NCBI GenBank assembly: GCA_963745765.1
Contig: CAVUYQ010000025.1
Coordinates: 124,001 to 188,000 of the forward strand
DNA length: 64,000 nt
Reading direction: 5' to 3'
Source of the DNA: Ww85 sp963745765
GTDB taxonomy: Bacteria > Desulfobacterota > Desulfobulbia > Desulfobulbales > Desulfocapsaceae
Part shown: piece by piece, positions 51,865-60,046 of the stretch
Numbering within the stretch: position 1 is the stretch's first letter
How the letters are laid out: every line of letters begins with the position of its first letter
Notes under the pieces: model-generated
Database searches by the model: none
What the model saw: only the letters and a program-made list of their open reading frames with translations
Told to the model about the DNA's origin: nothing
Made by a program: the position numbers and the translations under genes

Positions 51865-52254
51865 ATGACCAGACTGCCGCTGATCATCTCGAGGTTTACC
51901 GGGACTGCCGGTCGCTTTAGTGGCTTAGCCGGCCAAATTCTTGAAGATCGCCTGGAACTGCTGGCTCTTGAGCTGCGAGAAGCCAAGATACGTCTGGTCC
52001 AGGCATGGCTTCTGGCCTGTCTGGGGGTGGTCTTTTCCATGGTTGGCCTGCTGTTGCTGGTTCTGGCCGGGGTGTACATCTTACCTGCCGAATGGAAAAT
52101 TTACGGACTTGTCGCCGCGGCGGCTGCCAGCCTGCTGGCAGGAGTGGTCCTCTTCATTGCCCTCAGCCGACACCTGGGGCAAAAGCCGCTGGCCTTTGAC
52201 CAGAGCCTCGCAGAACTGAAAAAGGACATGACATGTTTCTCAATCAAGAACTGA
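51865..52254 (+). CDS. YqjE/phage holin superfamily III protein
   Basis: A 129-residue membrane protein with two helices in the middle (residues about 49-70 and 78-102), preceded by an amphipathic ILEDRLELLALELREAKIR segment, typical of YqjE. It overlaps the next gene by 22 bases. Function unknown; it travels with elaB/yqjD and yqjK in Proteobacteria. Confidence 0.85.
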   Translation: MTRLPLIISRFTGTAGRFSGLAGQILEDRLELLALELREAKIRLVQAWLLACLGVVFSMVGLLLLVLAGVYILPAEWKIYGLVAAAAASLLAGVVLFIALSRHLGQKPLAFDQSLAELKKDMTCFSIKN

Positions 52255-52439
52255 AAAAGATCCAGGAGGCCAAGAACCGCCTGGCCATATGTTGTGACCT
52301 GCGTCGTCAACTGGTTCATTTCGAAGTCCATAGCATCTGGAGCGGCATGTTCAATACAGCTTCAAATCTTGCCCTGGGACTGAGCGTCATCGAGCAGATT
52401 CTCGGGTTACTGCGCGAGCGCAAGGACAATCGTCACTAG
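52233..52439 (+). CDS. YqjK-like small protein
   Basis: A 68-residue protein overlapping the end of yqjE. The basic helical N-terminus (FLNQELKKIQEAKNRLA) and a possible membrane helix (SNLALGLSVIEQILGLL) fit the YqjK type by size and gene order. Sequence similarity is weak, so the call depends on context. Confidence 0.55.
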   Translation: MFLNQELKKIQEAKNRLAICCDLRRQLVHFEVHSIWSGMFNTASNLALGLSVIEQILGLLRERKDNRH

Positions 52440-52555
52440 TGTCGGATCGGCCAACTGCCGGTAGGATTGAGAAAACAGTTCACGACAAGGGAGGCGCCGA
52501 AAATTTTCACGGTTTTCACAATTAGACTTTTACAAGATCTTCAATGGAAGGCTTC

Positions 52556-53827
52556 ATGCCAAACAAACCCACAGCAGAACAAAAACCATATTCGATTTCG
52601 TTCTATATAATACTGGGTGCGGCACTCCTTGCCTTCATCCGGACATTCTCACTCCTCTCTCCCATTTTGTTGTCTCTTCTGCTTGTGCTGTTGATTTCTC
52701 TCGCAGTCAATCCGGTGATCACCTGGATGAGGGCCAAAAAAGGCGGGAGAAAAATACCGACGGGACTGCTCGCGCTTGGATCGATTGTTATTATCGGTTT
52801 AACATGCTGGGCCTTCTTCGGTCCGATGAAAGCCTCGATGTTTACCATCTCGAAGACCTTGCCGGTATACTGGGAGCGTCTCCAGAAACCCCTGATTAAA
52901 ATTGAGCAGCAATCGGTAATTTTCGAGGAGAAACTCCAGGCGGAAGTCAGCACTGAAATTGCTGCGGACAATTCCGTGCTGGGAGTTCCGAAGGTCTTAT
53001 CACCAAAGAAAAAACCGACTCCCCCATCTCCACCGGCTTCTCCCAAAGAGGCGGAAACGCTTCGCGCCAGTTTGAGCAAGATGATTAAGGATGCACTCGG
53101 CAGCTTCACGGCAGTGGCATTCAACGGTGCGCAGATACTGGTCGTTCTGGTAACGGTCTTTTTCGGGGTGATCTTTATGCTTATGAATCCCCGCCCGGTC
53201 TTTGCGGCGATACTTGCCCTCTTCCCTGCGCGCCACCACGATCAGGTGGTGACTATCCTGCAGCGTATTGGAAAATTTGTCCCCATGTGGGCCGGCGCGA
53301 CACTGCTGGGGATGGTGACCATCGGTATGCTGGTTTTCATACTGATGTGGCCAATTTTTGGTTTCATGGACGCGCTGGTCCTGGGGCTGATCGCCTGTGT
53401 TCTGGAAGCGATTCCCTTTCTGGGTCCGATACTCAGTGCCGTACCGGCGCTTTTACTGGCTGTCGGCAAAGGCGGGCTGACTCCGCTGTGGGTCGTGCTT
53501 GTCTATATTGCGGTACAAGCCTTCGAGAACAATGTGATCATGCCTTACATTATGGCGCGGCGCCTGAAATTACACCCGTTGGCGGTAGTCTTTTCCATGC
53601 TCCTCAGTATCGCTGCTTTCGGCGTACTGGGGGTTTTAATCGCCGCACCCATGGTTGCCGTTGTGACTATCCTGCACGACGAGCTTTATCGAAAGCGCTT
53701 TCTTCCCACGACAACGGACGCCGAACTGGATCACCTGGCAGGAATCGCTTTGCACGAAAAACCGGCCTTGAACAAATGCCCCCTGGCAACAAACGGGATA
53801 CCTCTCCAGCAAGGCGAAAAGCTGTAA
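52556..53827 (+). CDS. AI-2E family transporter (PerM/YhhT/TqsA family)
   Basis: A 423-residue membrane protein with about eight segments. It has the family's early LLSPILLSLLLVLLISLAVNP, a soluble insert with a proline-rich stretch (residues about 145-175), and the late LVYIAVQAFENNVIMPYIMA signature (key residues FENNVIMP). Some family members export autoinducer-2, others are ion transporters. The ATG at 52556, after GGAAGG, is preferred over the one four codons upstream. Confidence 0.88.
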   Translation: MPNKPTAEQKPYSISFYIILGAALLAFIRTFSLLSPILLSLLLVLLISLAVNPVITWMRAKKGGRKIPTGLLALGSIVIIGLTCWAFFGPMKASMFTISKTLPVYWERLQKPLIKIEQQSVIFEEKLQAEVSTEIAADNSVLGVPKVLSPKKKPTPPSPPASPKEAETLRASLSKMIKDALGSFTAVAFNGAQILVVLVTVFFGVIFMLMNPRPVFAAILALFPARHHDQVVTILQRIGKFVPMWAGATLLGMVTIGMLVFILMWPIFGFMDALVLGLIACVLEAIPFLGPILSAVPALLLAVGKGGLTPLWVVLVYIAVQAFENNVIMPYIMARRLKLHPLAVVFSMLLSIAAFGVLGVLIAAPMVAVVTILHDELYRKRFLPTTTDAELDHLAGIALHEKPALNKCPLATNGIPLQQGEKL

Positions 53828-53950
53828 AATCGTCAACCAGAGCGTAGGAATAAAATTCTCTTTATTCAAATGAAATGAGCGGAAAATAGCCTCACCCTGA
53901 CCGTTCACCTGTTAAACAGTTCAAATGTAAATAAGGAGGAAAGAAAAATT

Positions 53951-54337
53951 ATGCTGATCAAATTATCCACCGATAAAACCTTGAGTGAAGTCGCGGCTGC
54001 CTTAGAGATTGCCGTCCCGGCTAATCATTTCGGCATCATGCAGGTCCACAATCTCCAGGAGACCATGACCAAAAAAGGAGTAGAGTTTTCCCGCGAATGC
54101 CAGATCTTTGAGGTCTGTCAGCCGCAACAGGCGAAAAAGGTTCTCGAGCAGAACATGAGCATCTCCACCGCCCTGCCCTGTCGGATCTCCCTCTACCGGG
54201 AGGATGGCAAAACCATTCTCGCTACCTTGAAGCCAACCACCCTCCTGGCAATGTTCAACTCGCCGCAACTGGCCGGAGCAGCACAGGAAGTCGAGGACAC
54301 GATAGTAAAAATCATGCAGGAAGCGATATCGGCTTGA
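53951..54337 (+). CDS. DUF302 domain protein
   Basis: A 128-residue protein comprising one DUF302 domain: FGIMQVHNLQETM, RECQIFEVCQPQQAKKVLE, and the LPCRISLYREDGKTILATLKP strand. AAGGAGG precedes the ATG. The fold is a small heat-stable alpha-beta domain of unknown function. A second, broken copy is at 55064. Confidence 0.9.
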   Translation: MLIKLSTDKTLSEVAAALEIAVPANHFGIMQVHNLQETMTKKGVEFSRECQIFEVCQPQQAKKVLEQNMSISTALPCRISLYREDGKTILATLKPTTLLAMFNSPQLAGAAQEVEDTIVKIMQEAISA

Positions 54338-54360
54338 GCGGTTGCCAAGAGGAAACTTAC

Positions 54361-54541
54361 ATGAGAACAACCACCCTGCCCGCTATTACCTTTATTACTC
54401 CGGGGATTGGGCTCGTCGACTAGCAAGCGATTTCGCATACCGGCAAAGAAAATATTCTCGATAGTGAGTCCTTGACCGTAACTGCCGAGAAAACCGGAAT
54501 AATCACGCCGCCATCGATTATTGGCGCTGTCTTACCGGTAG
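54361..54541 (+). pseudogene. Small membrane-protein remnant (DUF3185-like) with in-frame stop
   Basis: ATG at 54361 opens MRTTTLPAITFITPGIGLVD, then TAG; the same frame then continues KENILDSESLTVTAEKTGII, PPSIIGAVLPVG. This arrangement (N-terminal helix, KE..VD..L.VTAEKT loop, second helix) resembles small two-helix proteins often beside DUF302 and AI-2E family genes. The TAG and lost hydrophobicity mark it as decayed. Confidence 0.55.
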
Positions 54542-54556
54542 GGTGGCCTGCAGAGG

Positions 54557-54808
54557 GTGTCCATTGTGGTGCAGCCGGCAAACGCCGGCAATCCGACAAC
54601 GCCTGACACGTTTATGGAAATAACCGGGGAAGGGGAAGCCTTTCCAACAGTCGACCTGTTTCAGCCACTCATCGCCGACCCAAAGCAGCCGCAGTTCTAT
54701 GTCAGTAGCAACCGTTTCAAATCCCTGGGCTTGCGCTTCACCATGGCCTCTGCCTGCTTTGGCGTGACCTTCGGGGTTATACAGGTTCTTTGCCGGCAAG
54801 GAGGGTGA
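54557..54808 (+). pseudogene. DUF1207 N-terminal remnant
   Basis: An 83-codon frame reading VDLFQPLIADPKQPQFYVSS and MASACFGVTFGVIQV, the opening of DUF1207 proteins (outer-membrane-like, unknown function). It ends at TGA 54808, and recognisable downstream pieces lie in a different frame, so the gene is broken. A shorter second copy of the FQPLIADP block is at 55250. Confidence 0.6.
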
Positions 54809-54882
54809 CGGCCTGCAATTCAGTCTCGAAGCTGGACCTCTGGATAACCGATTTATTTGGAGCACAACACCAGGAGAAATAT

Positions 54883-55005
54883 TATGATGAATTATACCAG
54901 CGGATGGATGGAGGCATGGGTGGAGCCAACTGGATCTGGCCCGCAATCAGAATATTGGTGGTACAGCTGGTCATACTGATAAACAAGGTCTCCAGGAAAA
55001 AATAG
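54883..55005 (+). pseudogene. Tiny membrane protein, frameshifted
   Basis: ATG ATG at 54883 behind GGAGAAATATT reads MMNYTSGWME; one base later the other frame gives MGGANWIWPAIRILVVQLVI and ends INKVSRKK. The combined product, about 41 residues, resembles SHOCT-associated tiny membrane proteins. A one-base change separates the halves. Confidence 0.5.
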
Positions 55006-55063
55006 TCTCACCTTGACAGGTCGCCTTTTTGACTGGTCAAATTCAAATAAGAAAAGAAGAATT

Positions 55064-55250
55064 ATGCTGATCAAATTATCCGCCGGCAAAACCGCGAGTG
55101 AAGGCGCGGCTGCCTTATAGCTTGCTGTTCCAGTTAATCATTTCGGCACCATGCAGGTTCACAATCTCCAGGAGACCATGACCAAAAAAGGAGTGGAATT
55201 CATCCGCGAATGCCAGATCTTCGAGGTCTGCCAGCCGCAACAGGCGGCCT
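55064..55250 (+). pseudogene. Truncated second copy of the DUF302 gene
   Basis: It repeats 53951-54130 closely: MLIKLSAGKTASEGAAAL, a TAG in place of Glu, then NHFGTMQVHNLQETMTKKGV and CQIFEVCQPQQA. At 55247 it jumps straight into a copy of the DUF1207 block (CLFQPLIADP), so about 540 bases are missing relative to copy 1. The leader region (55007-55063) is duplicated as well. Confidence 0.8.
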
Positions 55251-55279
55251 GTTTCAGCCGCTTATCGCCGACCCAATAT

Positions 55280-55326
55280 CACCTTTGTAGTGCATGAGTT
55301 CTCCTGCGGATCATTTTGGCAACAAT
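55280..55326. repeat. 48-base repeat, copy 2
   Basis: Counterpart of 50734-50780; placed right after the DUF1207 fragment of the duplicated unit. Confidence 0.5.
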
Positions 55327-55475
55327 GCTGTTCGCCTGGTAAAAAGGAAAGTAAGACGGCTCAACAACGAGGAGCAGCATGCCCCGGCGCATGACTCGCT
55401 GCAGGGAGAAAAGGTAAACAGAACGCTCTTACTGTCAAAAATTAGCTGACAAAAACACCTTGTCTGGTATTGCTC

Positions 55476-57500
55476 ATGGGTATGGATCATCCGTTATTTC
55501 CAAATCTGTTTAAACCGCTCGACCTTGGTTTTACCCGTCTGAAGAATCGTGTGCTGATGGGATCGATGCACACCGGGCTGGAAGAGGAGCGGGGTGGTTT
55601 TGCGCGTATGGCACGCTACTTTGGCGAACGGGCAAAGGGCGGCGTCGGCCTCATCGTAACCGGTGGCGTGGCTCCAAACCGGACGGGCTGGATTGCTCCC
55701 TTTTCCATGCGGCTGGCCCGATCGTCCCAGATCAGAAAGCACCGGCTGATTACCGATGCCGTGCATGAAGAAGATGGGAAAATCTGTCTGCAGATCCTCC
55801 ATTCGGGAAGATACGGCTACCATCCATTCTGTGTCGCACCTTCGCCCATCAAGGCGCCGATCAACCGCTTCAGGCCCAGGGGCCTGTCGATTCGCGGTAT
55901 CAAAACAACGATCAGTGATTTTGCCAGATGTGCACAACTTGCCCGGCAAGCGGGTTATGATGGCGTTGAAATCATGGGATCGGAGGGTTATCTGATCAAC
56001 CAGTTTATTGTCCGTAAAACCAACCATCGCAGCGATGAGTGGGGAGGCAGTTTTGCAAACCGGATTCGTTTTCCCCTGGAAATTATCCGGGAAATAAGGG
56101 AACGGGTCGGGACCGAATTCATTCTCATTTATCGGCTGTCAATGCTTGATCTGGTGAAAGACGGCAGTTCCTGGGACGAGGTTGTCGAACTGGCCAGGCA
56201 GATAGAGCGGGCGGGCGCGACTATTATCAACACCGGCATAGGCTGGCACGAGGCGCGCATTCCGACCATTGCAACAATGGTACCCCGGGCCGGTTTTGCC
56301 TGGGTGACCAGACGTATGAAAGGCGAGGTTTCTCTACCGCTTGTCACCACGAATCGCATCAATGTGCCGGAGGTCGCCGAACAACTCCTTGCCGACGGCA
56401 GTGCTGATATGATCAGCATGGCCCGGCCGTTTCTGGCTGATCCGTTCTGGGTGCAGAAGGCCTGGGAGGGCAGACAGGATGAAATAAATACCTGCATTGC
56501 CTGCAATCAGGCCTGTCTCGACAATATTTTTTCCGGCAAGACCGCAACGTGTCTGGTTAATCCCCGGGCCTGCCGGGAAACGCTTGCCCCGTTCAAGGCG
56601 GTGCTGCAGTCAAAGCGCGTGGCAGTTATCGGTGCCGGTCCCGCGGGTCTGGCCTGTGCCGCTGCGGCCGCCGCACGAGGTCATCGGGTTACGCTGTTTG
56701 AGGCCGCGGATAAGGTCGGCGGCCAGTTTCTGCTTGCCAGAAATATCCCCGGGAAAAAAGAATTTGATGAGACCCTGCGATACTTTACCCGTCAACTCGA
56801 ATTGCACCGGGTGACGCTGAAAATGAATTGCCGCGCAGGGGTCCGGAATCTGCGGGAATTTGATGAAATCGTGGTCTCCACCGGGGTCAGGCCCCGCAGA
56901 ATATCTATTGACGGGGGTGATAATGAGCTCGTTCTGTCGTACGACGAGGTAATCTCCGGGAAGAAAACGGCAGGGGAACGGGTTGCCATCATTGGTGCCG
57001 GCGGTATCGGTTTTGATATGGCCGCCTATCTTCTGCATGATTGTCCGGGTGAAAATCAGGTCGAAGAGTTTATGGAAGCCTGGGGTGTTGATATCTCTTA
57101 CCAGTTACCCGGAGGCATAAAGCCGGTAGAAAAACAGCGGCCCGTGCGTGAGATACACCTCCTGCAGCGTAGATCGGGAAAACCGGGCGCCGGACTGGGT
57201 AAAACAACGGGCTGGATTCATCGATCCGAGTTAAAAAGAAACGGGGTTACTTTCTGGAGCGGTGTTGAATACCTTGGTATCAGCGATGCTGGACTCACTA
57301 TCCGTCATAGTGGAGCAACCCGGCTGCTCGCGGTTGATACGGTGATTATCTGCGCCGGCCAGGAATCTGAGCGAAGGCTTAGTGACGCACTTGGAAAGGA
57401 AGGAATTGCCTGCCACATTATCGGGGGTGCGCTGCTCGCGGCAGAACTTGATGCACAGCGGGCAATTTTTCAGGGTGTTGAACTGGCTGACCGGTTGTAA
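55476..57500 (+). CDS. NADH:flavin oxidoreductase/2,4-dienoyl-CoA reductase family protein
   Basis: A 674-residue Old Yellow Enzyme-type flavoenzyme like FadH. Residues about 5-335 form the FMN TIM barrel (LKNRVLMGSMHTG, GGVAPN, QILHSGRYG, SEGYLINQFI). The [4Fe-4S] cluster is CIACNQACLDNIFSG...CLVNPRAC near 345-362. From about 385 the NAD/FAD-binding domain has VAVIGAGPAGLACAAAAA and, later, VAIIGAGGIGFDMA. In fatty-acid context it would reduce 2,4-dienoyl-CoA; paralogues act on other enones. The tyrosine proton donor could not be confirmed. Start uncertain among TTG 55470, ATG 55476, ATG 55482. Confidence 0.88.
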   Translation: MGMDHPLFPNLFKPLDLGFTRLKNRVLMGSMHTGLEEERGGFARMARYFGERAKGGVGLIVTGGVAPNRTGWIAPFSMRLARSSQIRKHRLITDAVHEEDGKICLQILHSGRYGYHPFCVAPSPIKAPINRFRPRGLSIRGIKTTISDFARCAQLARQAGYDGVEIMGSEGYLINQFIVRKTNHRSDEWGGSFANRIRFPLEIIREIRERVGTEFILIYRLSMLDLVKDGSSWDEVVELARQIERAGATIINTGIGWHEARIPTIATMVPRAGFAWVTRRMKGEVSLPLVTTNRINVPEVAEQLLADGSADMISMARPFLADPFWVQKAWEGRQDEINTCIACNQACLDNIFSGKTATCLVNPRACRETLAPFKAVLQSKRVAVIGAGPAGLACAAAAAARGHRVTLFEAADKVGGQFLLARNIPGKKEFDETLRYFTRQLELHRVTLKMNCRAGVRNLREFDEIVVSTGVRPRRISIDGGDNELVLSYDEVISGKKTAGERVAIIGAGGIGFDMAAYLLHDCPGENQVEEFMEAWGVDISYQLPGGIKPVEKQRPVREIHLLQRRSGKPGAGLGKTTGWIHRSELKRNGVTFWSGVEYLGISDAGLTIRHSGATRLLAVDTVIICAGQESERRLSDALGKEGIACHIIGGALLAAELDAQRAIFQGVELADRL

Positions 57501-57877
57501 CCCGTTTAAAGTGAAAGGTTGCGCTGAATCCTGACAATAAAATGAATTTATTTTAGTTGTATTCTCTAACATTATGATATTGTTTATTAAATATTCTAAT
57601 GGGCGAGGGTGAAACAATTTATCGAATTTGTTGAAGTGATATGTAAGTATTACTGCGTTCTTTCCCTTGGTCAGGTTGTTATACCAAAAAGAAGTAGTAA
57701 GACAGTCAATGCAGGTTCGCTGGGTAGTTGGTCAGGCCAGATTCGAGTGGATAAATGTAAGAATTCTTTTTAAAAATCAGCCTTTCTGTTTTAAAAATTC
57801 GCCTGAATTGAGTACAGTGTGCAGGATTGAGTCAAGAATTGCGGCTGCTGTTCTTCTATTTGTTTTTTGGAGCTCGA
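57501..57877. other. Intergenic promoter region of the CODH/ACS operon
   Basis: A 377-base AT-rich gap. The near-palindrome AAAATGAATTTATTTT (57539-57554) is a candidate regulator site. No consensus promoter stood out, and no riboswitch was recognised. Confidence 0.5.
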
Positions 57878-59833
57878 ATGAGTCAGTGCCAGGTTACATT
57901 TCTGCCTTTTAACAGAACCGTTGCGGTATCTGCAGGGGACAGTCTTATCCGGGCGGCGCTGCAGGCCGGCGTGCATATCAATGCTTCCTGCGGCGGTGCA
58001 GGGGTTTGTGGCAAATGCCGGGTTCAGATTGAGCAGGGAACCGTTGAAGAAGTGGTGTCCGAGCGACTCAGTGAAGAAGACATCAAAAATGGTTATCACC
58101 TCGCCTGCCTCTCGCATGTCAAAGAAGATGTTATTGTTCGTGTTCCCGTTGAGTCGGCCATGGACAGTTCTCTCTTCGATAAACACTTCGCACCGCGCCG
58201 CACTGCCACCATCAGGCAGATGGATTTTGACAGCCTCAAGGAGAAGGGCCTCTTTATTGCGCCTGTTGAAAAAGCGTATCTCAAGCTACCTCCTCCTGAT
58301 TCCCAGAACAATATGCCGGACGTCACCAGGCTCGTTGAATACCTGAGACTCCAGGCTGATGAACATAAGCTCGAACTGACCCTGCCGGTTATCACGAAAT
58401 TGCCTCCTATCCTGCGTGAACAAGATTTTGAGGTAACGGTTACCCTTGTCCGTCCGGTACGCGATGACGGAAAAACATTGGTTACCAATGTTCAGGCGGG
58501 TGATACCACCGCAGCAAACTACGCTATTGCCCTCGATATCGGCACGACGACGATTTATGCGCAACTCATTGATCTCACAAGCGGAGCGTGCCTCGGAGAG
58601 GCCGGTGATTTCAATGCCCAGATCAGTTACGGCGAAGATGTTATCAGCCGGATAATCTATGCTGAGAAACCGGACGGGCTGAAGAAACTGCAGGAAACAG
58701 TCATTGGTACGATTAACAAGGTCCTGGCGGAGATTATTAAGCAGGCCCAGGTTGGCAGGGAGAATATCTCTACCATTACCATCGCCGGCAATACCACTAT
58801 GACCCAACTGCTGCTCGGCATTGATCCTCGTTACCTGCGCCGGGCGCCTTATGTCCCCGCTTCAGCGCTCTATCCTCCTTTCAGGGCGGTGACTATCGGC
58901 ATCGATCTTGAAGAGCATGTTATTGCACTTCTCTATCCGGCAATCTCAAGTTACGTGGGTGGAGACATTGTTGCCGGTATTATGGGAACCGGCCTCTATC
59001 GTGAAGAGGAACTGACACTTTTTCTCGATATCGGCACCAACGCGGAAATCGTTATCGGTAACAAGGACTGGATGGCCTGCACGGCCTGCTCCGCCGGGCC
59101 TGCCTTCGAAGGCGGCGGTATCGAGTTCGGTATGCGGGCGGCGAAAGGCGCTATCGAGGATTTCTCACTTGATCCGATCACCTGTGAGCCTATGCTCGCC
59201 ACCATCGGCAATGTTCGGCCGAAGGGGATTTGCGGGTCCGGCCTGATCATCATGGCGGCCGTCATGTTTGAGACAGGAGTCCTGAATAACCGGGGGAAAT
59301 TTAACCGCGAACTCGGTACAAAGCGTATCAGGGAGACAAACGGTATCTGGGAATATGTCCTGGTCTGGAAAGATGAGACGCAGGTCGGTCGTGATATTAC
59401 CCTTTCAGAGATCGACATCGACAATTTGATCAGGGCCAAGGGTGCTGTCTACAGCGGTTGTATGACGTTGATCGAGGAAGTCGGATTGAGCATGGATATG
59501 GTTGATCGGATCATCCTGGCCGGTGGCTTTGGCAGCTATATTGATCTGGAAAAGGCCATGACCATCGGCCTCCTGCCGGAGATAGACCCGGAGCGGGTTA
59601 TCTTTATCGGTAACGGTTCGCTGATGGGGGCACGGATGAGTTCACTGACCAACCGGATACGGAAGGATGTGGTTGAGGTTACCAAAAAGATGACCAATTT
59701 TGAACTATCCGAAACACCTTCGTACATGGATCATTATGTGGCAGCCATGTTTTTTCCCCATACCGAGATAGAGAAGTTTCCCCGGGTCAAGGAACGTGTT
59801 GCAGGCTGGCAAAAATTAAAGGCCGGGAAGTGA
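57878..59833 (+). CDS. acsV: Corrinoid-activating ATPase (RACE, ASKHA/DUF4445 with 2Fe-2S ferredoxin domain)
   Basis: A 651-residue reductive activator of corrinoid enzymes: it reduces inactive Co(II) corrinoid to Co(I) with ATP hydrolysis. The N-terminal [2Fe-2S] domain has Cys38, Cys44, Cys47 (CGGAGVCGKC) and Cys77. The ATPase core shows ALDIGTTTIYAQL and LFLDIGTNAEIVIG (ASKHA phosphate loops), GNTTMTQLLLG, and the late ILAGGFGSYIDLEKA. The ATG at 57878 behind GGAG is chosen. Its place ahead of the ACS subunits identifies the corrinoid FeS protein of CODH/ACS as likely target. Confidence 0.93.
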   Translation: MSQCQVTFLPFNRTVAVSAGDSLIRAALQAGVHINASCGGAGVCGKCRVQIEQGTVEEVVSERLSEEDIKNGYHLACLSHVKEDVIVRVPVESAMDSSLFDKHFAPRRTATIRQMDFDSLKEKGLFIAPVEKAYLKLPPPDSQNNMPDVTRLVEYLRLQADEHKLELTLPVITKLPPILREQDFEVTVTLVRPVRDDGKTLVTNVQAGDTTAANYAIALDIGTTTIYAQLIDLTSGACLGEAGDFNAQISYGEDVISRIIYAEKPDGLKKLQETVIGTINKVLAEIIKQAQVGRENISTITIAGNTTMTQLLLGIDPRYLRRAPYVPASALYPPFRAVTIGIDLEEHVIALLYPAISSYVGGDIVAGIMGTGLYREEELTLFLDIGTNAEIVIGNKDWMACTACSAGPAFEGGGIEFGMRAAKGAIEDFSLDPITCEPMLATIGNVRPKGICGSGLIIMAAVMFETGVLNNRGKFNRELGTKRIRETNGIWEYVLVWKDETQVGRDITLSEIDIDNLIRAKGAVYSGCMTLIEEVGLSMDMVDRIILAGGFGSYIDLEKAMTIGLLPEIDPERVIFIGNGSLMGARMSSLTNRIRKDVVEVTKKMTNFELSETPSYMDHYVAAMFFPHTEIEKFPRVKERVAGWQKLKAGK

Positions 59834-60046
59834 CTGATCCTGGTTTGAAATAATGCGTACAGTGCGGTAATAGGAGAAGTTAATTGGTTTGAAAAGACAG
59901 TTTACGGTTTTTAAACATTTGATCATTGGTTGAGCGGGAAAACGGGGAAAGCAGGTATGCCGGCTGCATGGTGCATAGGCCTGGATGGTCCCTGTGAGGC
60001 AGTGCACTCTCGCCCGAGATTAAATTCCAATTTCAAGGAGGTTAAC

